In this document: piece after piece, positions 17,231-26,360 of the stretch
How the letters are laid out: each line of letters starts with the position of its first letter
Numbering within the stretch: position 1 is the first letter of the stretch
Source: Bacillota bacterium
GTDB taxonomy: Bacteria; Bacillota; UBA4882; UBA8346
DNA length: 64,000 nt
Reading direction: 5' to 3'
Assembly: GCA_023429995.1 (NCBI GenBank)
Contig: JAEZCE010000054.1
Span: forward strand, 1-64,000
Position numbers and translations under genes: made by a program
Notes under the pieces: generated by a model
The model's input: only the letters and a program-made list of their open reading frames with translations
Database searches by the model: none
What the model was told of the DNA's origin: nothing

Positions 17231-17447
17231 TATTGTAATTTGTTAATTTGGTTTTATTTCCTTTGTTAGCATTTTGCACAGATTCTATGACTATTATATT
17301 CCTCTCAACTTAAAATTATTTGTCTTGTTTGCATAAAAAATTAATACATGGATTATAAAACTTTTTGTAACTTAAATCATAAATTTTAAGTCCTATATAT
17401 AAAATTTATATCGGATAAAATTTAGAAAAAATAAGACGAGGGCGAAA

Positions 17448-18443
17448 ATGGATATAGTTAATGGAAAGGCTTCTTTTATAATTCCTCACTGGCGAAACGA
17501 AAATATAATAAGCAAAGTTTATTTTGACAAAGCCATTGAAAGCATTTTTAACCAAACCGACGATAATTGGGAGATTATTATTATTGATGGTTGTTCTCCA
17601 AGCATGGAAGTAAAAGAGTATTTGCAGAAATTGGAGCGTTCATATCCTGAGCGGATTAAGGTGATTTTTGAAGTTAAAAATAATGGAGCGGGATTTAGTA
17701 GGAATATTGGCATTAGGCATGCGTATGAACAACATTCCCCGATTGTATTATTTCTTGATGCCGATGATGTTTCTCATCATCGCAGACTTGAAATGGTAAG
17801 AAAAATATTTATGGAGGAACCCGATACCGGCGTGGTTTATTCAAGTTTTAGAGTGATTAATGAGAATGGAGATTATTCTTCTGAAACAAGTTTAACACCT
17901 TCCATACGAGAAATCTTGGATTCCCACCATAATAATCCTCCAGAGGGAAAGTACGCCTGGATTACCATCGGAACAGAAACCGGGTTCACTAATTTGCCCT
18001 CTGCTACGAGTGTTAGAACGGAATTAGCTTACAAATATCCATTTCCTCAAAGTCCTGTTGCAGAAGATGGGAACACTTGGTTCAGGTATTCCGCCGATGA
18101 AATGGGAGGTTTTAGATTTTGCGCCGAGGTACCTTCATTATACCGGATTCCAAGTAATACAGGTTCAGTATCTCGTGCCAAAATCATGAATTTTTATCGG
18201 ATAAAAGCGGATACGGAAACTGATGGGTTTAACGCGGCGTTGGAAATCGCGCTGAGCAACGGATCAATCAAGCCAGATGAAAAGGATGATTTATTTATTC
18301 GGTTTTACTTAAAACTGGCGGAAACCGTATTTAAGGAGAATGAGAGTGATTTGGCATTCGAGTTGCTTGGCAAAGCTCGAGCAATTTCGGAAAGTAAAAC
18401 GCAATACCATATGGAGAATCACAATTATAAATTGGGAAACTGA
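17448..18443 (+). CDS. Family 2 glycosyltransferase
   Basis: Inverting GT-A glycosyltransferase of 331 residues. It shows the N-terminal nucleotide-binding part (SFIIPHWRNE, then WEIIIIDGCSP), the NNGAGFSRNIGI segment and the metal-binding DXD as FLDADD near residue 104. No membrane segment is seen, so it is cytoplasmic or peripheral. It is the first gene of the heptose block (34 bases before the next) and probably transfers a sugar, perhaps the heptose, to a surface glycan or a protein. Donor and acceptor are unknown. Confidence 0.88.
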   Translation: MDIVNGKASFIIPHWRNENIISKVYFDKAIESIFNQTDDNWEIIIIDGCSPSMEVKEYLQKLERSYPERIKVIFEVKNNGAGFSRNIGIRHAYEQHSPIVLFLDADDVSHHRRLEMVRKIFMEEPDTGVVYSSFRVINENGDYSSETSLTPSIREILDSHHNNPPEGKYAWITIGTETGFTNLPSATSVRTELAYKYPFPQSPVAEDGNTWFRYSADEMGGFRFCAEVPSLYRIPSNTGSVSRAKIMNFYRIKADTETDGFNAALEIALSNGSIKPDEKDDLFIRFYLKLAETVFKENESDLAFELLGKARAISESKTQYHMENHNYKLGN

Positions 18444-18477
18444 CAATATTAGTGAACCTCCTGGAAAGGATTGAAAA

Positions 18478-19773
18478 ATGAAAGTCGTAATCTTAGCGGG
18501 AGGGAAAGGTTCCCGGCTAGATGATTACACAGAGACTATTCCCAAGCCGTTGATAAAAATTGAAGGTAAACCTGTACTGGAATATCAAGTGGATTCATTA
18601 AAAAGATATGGTTTAACGAATATACTCATAAGTATCGGATATTTAGGCGAAAGAATAGTTGAATATTTCGGCAATGGCAGCAAATTTGGGGTTAATATAT
18701 CTTATTTGAAGGAAGATGCCCCTTTAGGCACTGGAGGAATTTTATATTACCTACTGGATTTTATTGATGACGATTTTATATTGCTTTTTGGCGATATTGT
18801 TTTACATATTGATTGGAGTAGGTTTATCCAATTTCATAACCAAAAAAAAGGCATTGGAACGTTTTTAATTCATCCCAATAATCATCCTTTTGATAGTGAT
18901 TTATTAATAGTAGATCAGGAAGGACGAATAAATAATATCATTCCTAAAGATACTCCCCGGGAATTTTATGATAATATCGTTAAATCCGGAGTTCACATAT
19001 TTCGAAAAGAAGTGCTTCAATACGCACGACCGGAAAAAATGGATTTGGAACAAGATATTATCATAAAAATACTTCAGGCTAATTATAGCCTATATGGTTA
19101 CCACACTTCCGAATATGTTAAAGATATGGGTACCAAGAAAAGATTGGCACAAGTCACAGCGGATGTTAAAAATAATTTTTTGGAGAAAAAGGCCGCTTAT
19201 AACCCGCGTAAATGTATCTTTTTGGATAGAGACGGAACAATTAATAAATATCGTGGTTTGTTATGGAACGTTGCCGATTTGGAACTGGAAGAACAGGCTG
19301 CGGAAGCAATTAAATTGATAAATCAGAGTGAATATTTATGCATTGTCATTACCAACCAGCCGGTGGTAGCCCGAAATTTATGTACAGAAGAAGAACTAAA
19401 AAATATCCACCGCAAATTGCAAACATTGCTGGGGCTTAATGGCGCTTATCTGGATGATTTGTGTTATTGCCCCCATCATCCAGATGGAGGATATAGTGGC
19501 GAAAATAAGAGCTATAAAATCAAGTGTGCTTGTCGAAAACCGGGGATTGGCATGATCCGATCCGTTCAACAAAAATACAATATTGATCTTCATGAATCAT
19601 ATATGATTGGTGATACAACTACTGATGTTAAAACTGGTATAAACGCGGGTTTGAAGACTGTATTACTTAAAGCGGGTGAATTTGAAAACGAAAAGAAATT
19701 TAATGTTCAAGCCGATTTTGTTGCGGATAACTTATATCAGGCAGTTGCCAAAATAATTTTAAAGGAAGCGTAA
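18478..19773 (+). CDS. Fused sugar-1-phosphate nucleotidyltransferase (HddC-like) and heptose bisphosphate phosphatase (GmhB-like)
   Basis: Two enzymes in one chain. Residues 1-230 are an NTP transferase (AGGKGSRLDDYTETIPKPL, PLGTGGILYYL, KDMGT) of the type that activates heptose-1-phosphate with GTP. Residues about 242-431 are a GmhB-type HAD phosphatase: FLDRDGTIN, VITNQP, the zinc loop CYCPHHPDGG...CACRKPG and MIGDTTTDV. In the GDP-heptose route GmhB removes the 7-phosphate and HddC adds GMP, so the fusion joins consecutive steps. The kinase for the preceding step starts 2 bases after the stop. Nucleotide preference (GDP rather than ADP) is inferred from the HddA/HddC set, not read directly. 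Confidence 0.85.
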   Translation: MKVVILAGGKGSRLDDYTETIPKPLIKIEGKPVLEYQVDSLKRYGLTNILISIGYLGERIVEYFGNGSKFGVNISYLKEDAPLGTGGILYYLLDFIDDDFILLFGDIVLHIDWSRFIQFHNQKKGIGTFLIHPNNHPFDSDLLIVDQEGRINNIIPKDTPREFYDNIVKSGVHIFRKEVLQYARPEKMDLEQDIIIKILQANYSLYGYHTSEYVKDMGTKKRLAQVTADVKNNFLEKKAAYNPRKCIFLDRDGTINKYRGLLWNVADLELEEQAAEAIKLINQSEYLCIVITNQPVVARNLCTEEELKNIHRKLQTLLGLNGAYLDDLCYCPHHPDGGYSGENKSYKIKCACRKPGIGMIRSVQQKYNIDLHESYMIGDTTTDVKTGINAGLKTVLLKAGEFENEKKFNVQADFVADNLYQAVAKIILKEA

Positions 19774-19775
19774 CC

Positions 19776-20750
19776 ATGATAGTTTCCAGGACACCTCTTC
19801 GAATCAGTTTTGTAGGTGGAGGAACCGATATAAGGGAGTATTATCGAAATAACTCATATGGTGCTGTGATCAGCGCCGCCATTAATAAATATATATATAT
19901 AGCTATTAATCAAAGATTTGATAATACGGTAAAGGCTAATTATTCAAGTACAGAAATTACCGATTCTGCCGATGAAATACAACATCCTATTATTAGAAGC
20001 GCCTTAAAATTGGTAGGGATTAATCGGGGAGTTGAAATTTCATCTTTAGCCGATATCCCCGCCAAAACTGGACTAGGTTCTTCCAGTTCTTTCACAGTGG
20101 GGTTACTTAATGCATTATATACTTATATTGGTATTGCGCTAAATCAGAAAAGGCTTGCCGAAGAAGCTTGTAAAATTGAAATTGATATTCTGAATGAACC
20201 GATTGGAAAGCAAGATCAATATGCGGCAGCGTTTGGAGGATTTAATTATATTCAGTTCAATAACGATGAAAGTGTTCTTGTAGAACCAATCAAAATTTCT
20301 CAAGAATCTATGATTAAATTGAATGAAAATCTTATTATGTTTTATACTGGAATAACTCGGAGTGCACGATCGGTTCTACAGGATCAGGTAGAAAAAATAG
20401 CGGTTAAAACTGAATATTATCAGGCCATGAAAGAGTTAATCAATAATTTTAAAATGATTCTTTCTAATGATAATAAATTTGATCTTTTGGGAGAATTGCT
20501 AGATAAAGGCTGGATGGCAAAAAGGGAGTTAGCAGCTACAATTTCATGTTCGAAAATTGATGATTTTTATGATATTGCCTTACAAAACGAAGCCATTGGA
20601 GGCAAATTGCTTGGTGCTGGCGGTGGAGGGTGTCTGCTTTTCTATTGTAAGAAACATAATCAGGAAAAACTCAAAGAAGCCTTAAAGGATTTAAAGTGGA
20701 TACCCTTTCAGTTTGAACCTCAAGGTTCAAAGATTGTATTTATGGATTGA
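19776..20750 (+). CDS. hddA: GHMP-family sugar kinase, probable D-glycero-D-manno-heptose 7-phosphate kinase
   Basis: Predicted to phosphorylate the anomeric carbon of heptose-7-phosphate with ATP. GHMP motifs are visible: N-terminal SRTPLRISFVGGGTD, the ATP loop KTGLGSSSSFTVG near residue 95, and C-terminal GGKLLGAGGGGCLLF near residue 280. The N-terminus and 324-residue length match HddA/FKP-like kinases rather than galactokinase or mevalonate kinase. It starts 2 bases after the HddC-GmhB fusion and is followed 14 bases later by the SIS-domain gene; together these make the heptose-activation set. A related sugar kinase specificity cannot be excluded. Confidence 0.82.
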   Translation: MIVSRTPLRISFVGGGTDIREYYRNNSYGAVISAAINKYIYIAINQRFDNTVKANYSSTEITDSADEIQHPIIRSALKLVGINRGVEISSLADIPAKTGLGSSSSFTVGLLNALYTYIGIALNQKRLAEEACKIEIDILNEPIGKQDQYAAAFGGFNYIQFNNDESVLVEPIKISQESMIKLNENLIMFYTGITRSARSVLQDQVEKIAVKTEYYQAMKELINNFKMILSNDNKFDLLGELLDKGWMAKRELAATISCSKIDDFYDIALQNEAIGGKLLGAGGGGCLLFYCKKHNQEKLKEALKDLKWIPFQFEPQGSKIVFMD

Positions 20751-20764
20751 AAATAAGGAAGTGA

Positions 20765-21982
20765 ATGGAGATGAAGCTGGCAAATCAACTATTTGAATTT
20801 AGTCAAATAGTAAGAAAAATTGATACGGAAAAATTACAAGAGATCGCTCATATTATCGAGAATACAATTCAAAATAATGGTTCAATTTATATTTGTGGCA
20901 ATGGAGGTAGTGGTTCTTCCGCTAATCTGTTTGCAAGTTTGCTGTTACAAGTCGGTTTATTTTTTAATCTTCGGGTTAACGCGGTTAGTTTCAATTCCAA
21001 TATGGTGATAATATCAGCGTTAGCTTGCCAATATGGTTATCAAAACATATTTAAACTGCAGCTGCAGGTCGGGATCACTCAAAATGTGATAAATCGAAAC
21101 GATTTACTAATTGTTATCAGTGGGAGCGGAAATTCTCCAAATATATTGGAAGCAGCAAAATTTGCCAAGAAAATAGGCATTACTGTTCTCGGTTTGACAG
21201 GTTTAAAGGGAGGTCAATTAACAAGATTTGCCGATCACGTCTTACATGCGCCGTCGGAAAATATGCAACAAATTGAAAATATTCATTGCATTTATATTAA
21301 TTCAATTATCCAATGGTTACAGAAATGTTTAAAAGACAATTTGGTATTTCATTCTGAGGGTTATGGAGTGAACCAAGCGGAGAATGTTTTCATTGACTAT
21401 CTGGAGAGTATATGTCGCCTTATATTAGTTACAAATGTAGAAGCGATATCACTGATAAAAAAAGAATTATTACGGGCTGGCAAGAATCGTAATACCGTTT
21501 TCATCATTGGTAACGGGATTAGCAGTGCGATTTCCGGACATTTCGCCAATGATCTGGCAAAGAAAGCAAGTGAAAATCTGGTCATTGATTTTGGATACCG
21601 ATTAAATGCACTTGTCTTGACGGAATCTATGCCTTTTTTAACAGCTGTTGCTAATGACCAAAGTTTGGAAGATATTTTTGTGGAGTCCTTAAAACTAAAC
21701 TCTCATGAAGAGGATCTTCTATTTATATTGTCATCATCAAGACCTCATGAAAATATTATTAAGGCTGTTCGATATGCCAAAGAAAAAGGCTTAAAAATAA
21801 TATCTCTGACTGGCGCAGATTTAGGAACCTTGGAGCAGTTTGCGGATATTAGCTATTGTATTAAATCTTACCGGGTAGATCTAGTGGAGGCTACTTTGTC
21901 GTTCCTCTGTCATTATTTGACCGAAGCCTTAAGTAATGAGTTAAAACGGCTGTGTGAGCGCCGGCAATTTATAAGCGTATGA
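20765..21982 (+). CDS. Tandem SIS-domain protein, probable phosphoheptose isomerase-like
   Basis: Two SIS (sugar isomerase) domains in one 405-residue chain. The first (about residues 20-195) has ICGNGGSGSSANLFASLL and VISGSGNSPNI, close to GmhA sedoheptulose-7-phosphate isomerase. The second (about 215-395) has IIGNGISSAISGHFAND and ILSSSRPHENI, with weaker phosphosugar-binding signals. Single-domain GmhA is about 190 residues and works as a tetramer, so this looks like a duplicated, fused and diverged version. Placement beside HddA and HddC-GmhB supports the first step of heptose activation (sedoheptulose-7-phosphate to heptose-7-phosphate). Whether both halves are active is unknown. Confidence 0.78.
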   Translation: MEMKLANQLFEFSQIVRKIDTEKLQEIAHIIENTIQNNGSIYICGNGGSGSSANLFASLLLQVGLFFNLRVNAVSFNSNMVIISALACQYGYQNIFKLQLQVGITQNVINRNDLLIVISGSGNSPNILEAAKFAKKIGITVLGLTGLKGGQLTRFADHVLHAPSENMQQIENIHCIYINSIIQWLQKCLKDNLVFHSEGYGVNQAENVFIDYLESICRLILVTNVEAISLIKKELLRAGKNRNTVFIIGNGISSAISGHFANDLAKKASENLVIDFGYRLNALVLTESMPFLTAVANDQSLEDIFVESLKLNSHEEDLLFILSSSRPHENIIKAVRYAKEKGLKIISLTGADLGTLEQFADISYCIKSYRVDLVEATLSFLCHYLTEALSNELKRLCERRQFISV

Positions 21983-22024
21983 GATTTTTGAAGGTAACAT
22001 ATGTTTTAGGGAGTAGGTATAGAA

Positions 22025-22978
22025 ATGCGTTATTTTGTAACTGGAGGGGCAGGATTTATTGGCAGCAATTTAGCAGATACCCTTTTATTAGAAGGCCATG
22101 AAGTAGTGGTTTATGATAATCTTTCAACGGGATGCATCGAGTTTATTGTGAAAGCGAAAGATAATCCCAAATTTAAGTTTATTCAAGGGGATTTATTGGA
22201 TTTTAATTTATTATCGGAAGCTATAAAGAGTTCCGATTTTATATATCATTTGGCTGCCAATGCAGACATCCGATTGGGTACTGCGCATCCTGAAAAGGAC
22301 TTGGAACAAAACACAGTAGCTACTTTCAATCTCCTAGAGGCAATGCGGATTAATCATATTTACCGGATTGCTTTTGCTTCATCCAGTGCGATCTATGGTG
22401 AAACGAAAATTTTTCCGACGCCGGAAGATGCTCCACTTCCAATTCAAACCTCTCTTTATGGCGCTTCCAAATTGGCTGCCGAAGGTTTGATTCAAGCATA
22501 TTGCGAGGGGTTTGATTTTCAGGCATGGATTTTCCGGTTTGTCTCCGTATTAGGTGAACGCTATTACCATGGACATGTATTTGATTTTTACAAAAAACTG
22601 TTGACTAATCCAGATGAATTATATGTTTTGGGTGATGGTCATCAAAAAAAGTCTTATCTCTATGTTCGTGATTGTGTTGCTGCGATGCAGATTTCAATTA
22701 GATATTCTCAAGCCAAAGTGAATATATTTAATTTGGGAATTGATGGATATTGCGAAGTAAATGATTCAATTTTGTGGATAACTCAGCACCTTGGTTTGGC
22801 TCCGATCCTCAAATATTCCGGGGGACGACAAGGATGGGTGGGTGATAATCCATGGGTTTTTTTGGATACAACGAAAATATGCCAATTGGGATGGCGACCC
22901 GAGCTTTCGATTGAAGCAGCAATAATTCAGACATTGACTTTTTTAGAAAACAATCGATGGCTTTTAGAAAAAAGATAA
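22025..22978 (+). CDS. NAD-dependent sugar-nucleotide epimerase/dehydratase (extended SDR)
   Basis: Sugar-nucleotide modifying enzyme of 317 residues. It has the Rossmann glycine motif GGAGFIGSNLADTLL at the N-terminus, HLAANADIR, Ser-rich ASSSAIYGE and the catalytic YGASK near residue 153. It fits the UDP-glucose 4-epimerase/GDP-mannose dehydratase branch. As the last gene of the heptose block it may epimerise or dehydrate the nucleotide-heptose, as happens in making 6-deoxy-heptoses, but the substrate is inferred. No terminator follows directly; 420 bases without a gene come next. Confidence 0.85.
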   Translation: MRYFVTGGAGFIGSNLADTLLLEGHEVVVYDNLSTGCIEFIVKAKDNPKFKFIQGDLLDFNLLSEAIKSSDFIYHLAANADIRLGTAHPEKDLEQNTVATFNLLEAMRINHIYRIAFASSSAIYGETKIFPTPEDAPLPIQTSLYGASKLAAEGLIQAYCEGFDFQAWIFRFVSVLGERYYHGHVFDFYKKLLTNPDELYVLGDGHQKKSYLYVRDCVAAMQISIRYSQAKVNIFNLGIDGYCEVNDSILWITQHLGLAPILKYSGGRQGWVGDNPWVFLDTTKICQLGWRPELSIEAAIIQTLTFLENNRWLLEKR

Positions 22979-23196
22979 GTCTGTTGAATGCGTTTGGCAA
23001 CTTTAAAGAAACGCTATAACGGGAATTAAAGAATCGAAATGGAAATAAAATTCCTTAATAACATGTCAAAGCACCACCACAGCCTTTTTTATGATAATAT
23101 ACTTTTTGACGATATTGCCAAATTTATAAAATATATTATTGCGATAACACCATCCAAAATTTAGGCGGTATCTGTGTTTGATTTTCATTTACACTT

Positions 23197-23280
23197 GATG
23201 AAATTTTAGGAATGGGGGATGAAATTTTATAGACCGGAGATAAAATCGTGGAAACTCCAGTTAAAATTTTAACTGCGATT
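23197..23280 (+). repeat. 21-bp tandem heptad repeat, four units
   Basis: Units start at 23197, 23218, 23239 and 23260, each exactly 21 bases, opening GATGAAATTTTA, GATGAAATTTTA, GATAAAATCGTG and GTTAAAATTTTA. The + frame reads as seven-residue repeats MGDEIL(stop), TGDKIVE, TPVKILT, so any coding role is broken by a TAG. The same heptad pattern occurs at 52656-52814. It lies in the 420-base gap between the epimerase and the MocR gene, where no gene is found. Confidence 0.6.
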
Positions 23281-23332
23281 TTGTCAAAGGCCTGAGGCTT
23301 CGAACTTTTTTCTGGTCCACCCCAATTTTAAA

Positions 23333-23358
23333 ATCACCTTCCGGTGGTTCTTTTTTTA
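23333..23358 (+). terminator. Short hairpin with T-run
   Basis: TCACC-TTCC-GGTGG followed by TTCTTTTTTTATT. A weak stem but a clear T-tract. It probably ends transcription from the heptose block. A TATAAT at 23363-23368 just after it may be the -10 box of the regulator gene. Confidence 0.45.
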
Positions 23359-23397
23359 TTGGTATAATTATGTCAAAATAGGCTTGTGAGGTAGCTC

Positions 23398-24864
23398 ATG
23401 TTTAATGATTTAAGACTCGTAAAGAATAAAGCGGTTTATCTTCAAATCAAGGATTATATCAAAGGACTGATCCTCTCCGGGGTTTTGCTTCCCGGCGTGA
23501 AACTGCCCTCTTCCCGGGAACTGGCCGCGATTTTGAAAGTAAGCCGCAATACGGTTGTCCAGGCTTATCAGTATCTTGAGGACGACGGGTTTATACATAC
23601 CGTAAAAGGCCGGGGCGTCTTTGCGGCGGAGGTCTCCGTCCGGAAAGAGCAAGAAAACCTCAATTTGAACTGGGAATCCAGGGTCAGCGGGTTCGCCAAA
23701 AAGGCAGTAGCGCTGGATATTGAGAAGAACGAACTGCGTTGGGAGAAGGGGATGCTTTCTTTCAAGAGTATTGCCCCCAATCCCGAACTCTTTTCTCTGG
23801 AAGACTTCAAGAGAGCGGTTTTGAACCAGTTGGCGGCGGAAGGGGAAAAGCTCCTCAATTACGGGTATGCCCGGGGATACAAATATTTGCTGGAGTATTT
23901 AACCGGGTATATGAAAAATAAAGGAGTGGAATCCTCCGGAAAAGAACTGCTGATCACCAATGGTTTTACCGAAGGTTTCAACCTGCTCTTATCGGCCCTT
24001 GCAGTGCCTGGAGACAAGGTTATCTGTGAAAACCCGACTCATAATACGGCTTTAAAAATTATGCGGCTAGCCGGTCTAAAGATAAGCGGGGTTCCCGTTG
24101 AAACAGACGGTATTAATCTTAAGATTTTGGAGGAACGTCTGGCCAGGGAGGAATTCAAGTTAGGTTTCCTGATTCCCTCTTATCACAATCCCACCGGTTT
24201 GGTGATGGCTCCGGAAAAACGGGTGGCGGTTTTGAAAATCTTTGAAAAGTATCAGGTTCCGGTGGTTGAGGATGGTTTCAATGAAGAATTGCGGTATTAC
24301 GGCTCTCATGTAGCGCCTTTAATGGCCTTGGCCGGTTCCGCTAACGGAGTCGTCTATCTGGGGAGTTTTTCCAAGGTGCTTTTTCCGGGGCTTCGCATCG
24401 GCTGGATTATGGGGGATTCAAAGTTGATCGCGTATTTGGAAAGCGTGAAGCGCAGTTTCAACATTCATACTTCCTTTTTGGATCAAGCCATTCTCTATGA
24501 ATTTCTGCAAAGCGGCTCCTTTGAAAAGTACCTTCGCAAGGCCAGAAAAGTTTACCGGGAACAACACCAAACTGCCACGGAGCTTGCAATGAAGTATATA
24601 CCCTGTCGTAGGATCTGGGGTGAAGGCGGGTTGCATATCTTCATCGAACTGGATGATGGCCTAAACGCCAGGGAAGTGCTGGACCAGTGCCACCGCCGGG
24701 GAGTTCTCTTCATGCCGGGGGATATCTTTTATACCGACGGCGGAGGTGCCAATACCTTCAGGCTGGGAATCTCCAGAGTCTCCCAAAAGGAGATGGAGCA
24801 GGGTTTTCGAATTATCGGGGAAGTGGTGAGGGATCTCGCTAAGAAACTTCATTCCGGTAAATAA
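23398..24864 (+). CDS. MocR/PdxR-type regulator (GntR DNA-binding domain fused to aminotransferase-like domain)
   Basis: 488 residues. The N-terminal winged helix-turn-helix of GntR type (YLQIKDYIKGLILSG, LPSSRELAAILKVSRNTVVQ, residues about 12-75) is joined to a fold-type I aminotransferase-like domain. The PLP lysine sits in YLGSFSKVLFPGLRIGW near residue 330; other markers are NPTHNTA and PSYHNPTG. Members sense PLP or amino-compound intermediates and activate neighbouring genes. It stands 110 bases before a class I aminotransferase gene on the same strand, the most likely target. More GC-rich codon use than the preceding island. Confidence 0.9.
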   Translation: MFNDLRLVKNKAVYLQIKDYIKGLILSGVLLPGVKLPSSRELAAILKVSRNTVVQAYQYLEDDGFIHTVKGRGVFAAEVSVRKEQENLNLNWESRVSGFAKKAVALDIEKNELRWEKGMLSFKSIAPNPELFSLEDFKRAVLNQLAAEGEKLLNYGYARGYKYLLEYLTGYMKNKGVESSGKELLITNGFTEGFNLLLSALAVPGDKVICENPTHNTALKIMRLAGLKISGVPVETDGINLKILEERLAREEFKLGFLIPSYHNPTGLVMAPEKRVAVLKIFEKYQVPVVEDGFNEELRYYGSHVAPLMALAGSANGVVYLGSFSKVLFPGLRIGWIMGDSKLIAYLESVKRSFNIHTSFLDQAILYEFLQSGSFEKYLRKARKVYREQHQTATELAMKYIPCRRIWGEGGLHIFIELDDGLNAREVLDQCHRRGVLFMPGDIFYTDGGGANTFRLGISRVSQKEMEQGFRIIGEVVRDLAKKLHSGK

Positions 24865-24882
24865 TGAGGAACGCGACTTACA

Positions 24883-24916
24883 TTTACCGCTGTATTGGTA
24901 AAACAAGTTTTTTTTT
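24883..24916 (+). terminator. Rho-independent terminator after the MocR gene
   Basis: TTTACC (24883-24888) pairs with GGTAAA (24897-24902), followed by ACAAG and a nine-T run. The stem is short and AT-containing, so it may be leaky. Confidence 0.5.
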
Positions 24917-24974
24917 CGGTATTGGATTCTGTTTGTTTCAAATTGCATAAGCATATCAAAAGAGGGATGGATTC

Positions 24975-26222
24975 ATGAGAATTTATAAAAAGTCTACCAA
25001 GCTGGATCACGTCTGTTATGACATCCGGGGGCCCATTGTGGAAGAGGCCAAACGGATGGAAGAGGCTGGAGGGTCCATTATCAAGCTGCATACCGGCAAT
25101 CCGGCCACTTTCGGTTTTGAAGTACCCGATGTGATTCTGCGGGAAATGACCGAAAATCTTAGTCATGCACATGGTTATACCGATTCCAAGGGGATTAAGA
25201 CGGCCCGGGAAGCGATTTGCAAATTCAGCCGGGAAAAAGGAATCCCTGTTGAAGGCGTGGATGACGTTTATATCGGCAATGGAGTCAGCGAGTTGATTAT
25301 GATCGCCATGCAAGGTTTGCTTAATAATGGCGATGAAATCCTAATCCCCTCTCCCGACTATCCTTTGTGGACCGCTGCGGTCAATTTGGCGGGAGGCACG
25401 GCGGTGCATTACCGTTGTGATGAACTTTCCGATTGGAATCCGGATCTTTTGGATATCCAGAAGAAAATCTCGCCGAGAACCAAAGGCATCGTGATTATTA
25501 ATCCCAACAATCCCACCGGCGCCATTTATTCCCGGGAAATCCTCCAACAAATCGTGGATTTGGCTGTCGCCAATCATTTGATCGTTTTTACGGACGAGAT
25601 TTATGACCGGATTCTCTATGACGGGGAGGAACATGTCTCAACAGCTTCCCTATCCAATGAAACGCTGTTTGTGACCATGAACGGCCTCTCCAAATCCCAT
25701 CGGATCGCGGGATTCCGGGCGGGCTGGATGGTAATCAGCGGCAATAGGGCTATGGCTACCGATTATCTGGAGGGACTCACCATGCTGTCTTCGATGCGTT
25801 TGTGCAGCAATGCTCCCTCCCAATATGCAATCAGTATCGCCCTGGCCAATCAACAATCGATCTATGACTTGACTTCGCCCGGAGGGAGGCTGCGGGAGCA
25901 ACGGGACTACGCCTGGGAAAGGCTCAATTCCATACCGGGTTTTTCCTGCGTGAAACCCAAAGCAGCCCTTTACCTTTTCCCTAAAGTTGACACCGAGAGG
26001 TTTGGTATCCAAGACGATCAACGGTTGATTTACGATTTGCTGGTTCAAGAGAAAGTGCTTCTGGTACAGGGGACCGGCTTCAATTGGTCCCAGCCCGATC
26101 ATTTCCGTTTTGTGTTCCTGCCGGAAATGGCACAGCTGAAGGAAGCGCTGGATCGAATCGAGAGATTTATGGGGTCGTACCATCAGAGTCAAAAGGGAAT
26201 CCATCGGCAAATGGTGGTTTGA
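24975..26222 (+). CDS. Class I/II PLP-dependent aminotransferase (alanine-aminotransferase-like)
   Basis: Cytoplasmic transaminase of 415 residues. Family marks are LHTGNPATFGF (substrate loop), INPNNPTGAIY, FTDEIYDRIL (Asp and Tyr contacting PLP), the PLP lysine in TMNGLSKSHRIAGFRAGWM near residue 238, and the C-terminal RFVFLPE arginine. The N-terminus resembles AlaA-type glutamate-pyruvate aminotransferases rather than AspC. ATG 24975 follows GAGGG. It is probably under the MocR regulator encoded upstream. The amino donor and acceptor are not determined by sequence alone. Confidence 0.88.
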   Translation: MRIYKKSTKLDHVCYDIRGPIVEEAKRMEEAGGSIIKLHTGNPATFGFEVPDVILREMTENLSHAHGYTDSKGIKTAREAICKFSREKGIPVEGVDDVYIGNGVSELIMIAMQGLLNNGDEILIPSPDYPLWTAAVNLAGGTAVHYRCDELSDWNPDLLDIQKKISPRTKGIVIINPNNPTGAIYSREILQQIVDLAVANHLIVFTDEIYDRILYDGEEHVSTASLSNETLFVTMNGLSKSHRIAGFRAGWMVISGNRAMATDYLEGLTMLSSMRLCSNAPSQYAISIALANQQSIYDLTSPGGRLREQRDYAWERLNSIPGFSCVKPKAALYLFPKVDTERFGIQDDQRLIYDLLVQEKVLLVQGTGFNWSQPDHFRFVFLPEMAQLKEALDRIERFMGSYHQSQKGIHRQMVV

Positions 26223-26360
26223 ACCTTTCCCAATCGGAGTTGGCTTATTGACTTCTGATAGGAATAAGGCGCCCAAAAAAGTTCCCCCTTCACCCGGAGA
26301 GAATAGGAAAGTAAAATAAAAATGGAATGAATTCCATTTTGTGGGAGGGTGGAACGAGTG

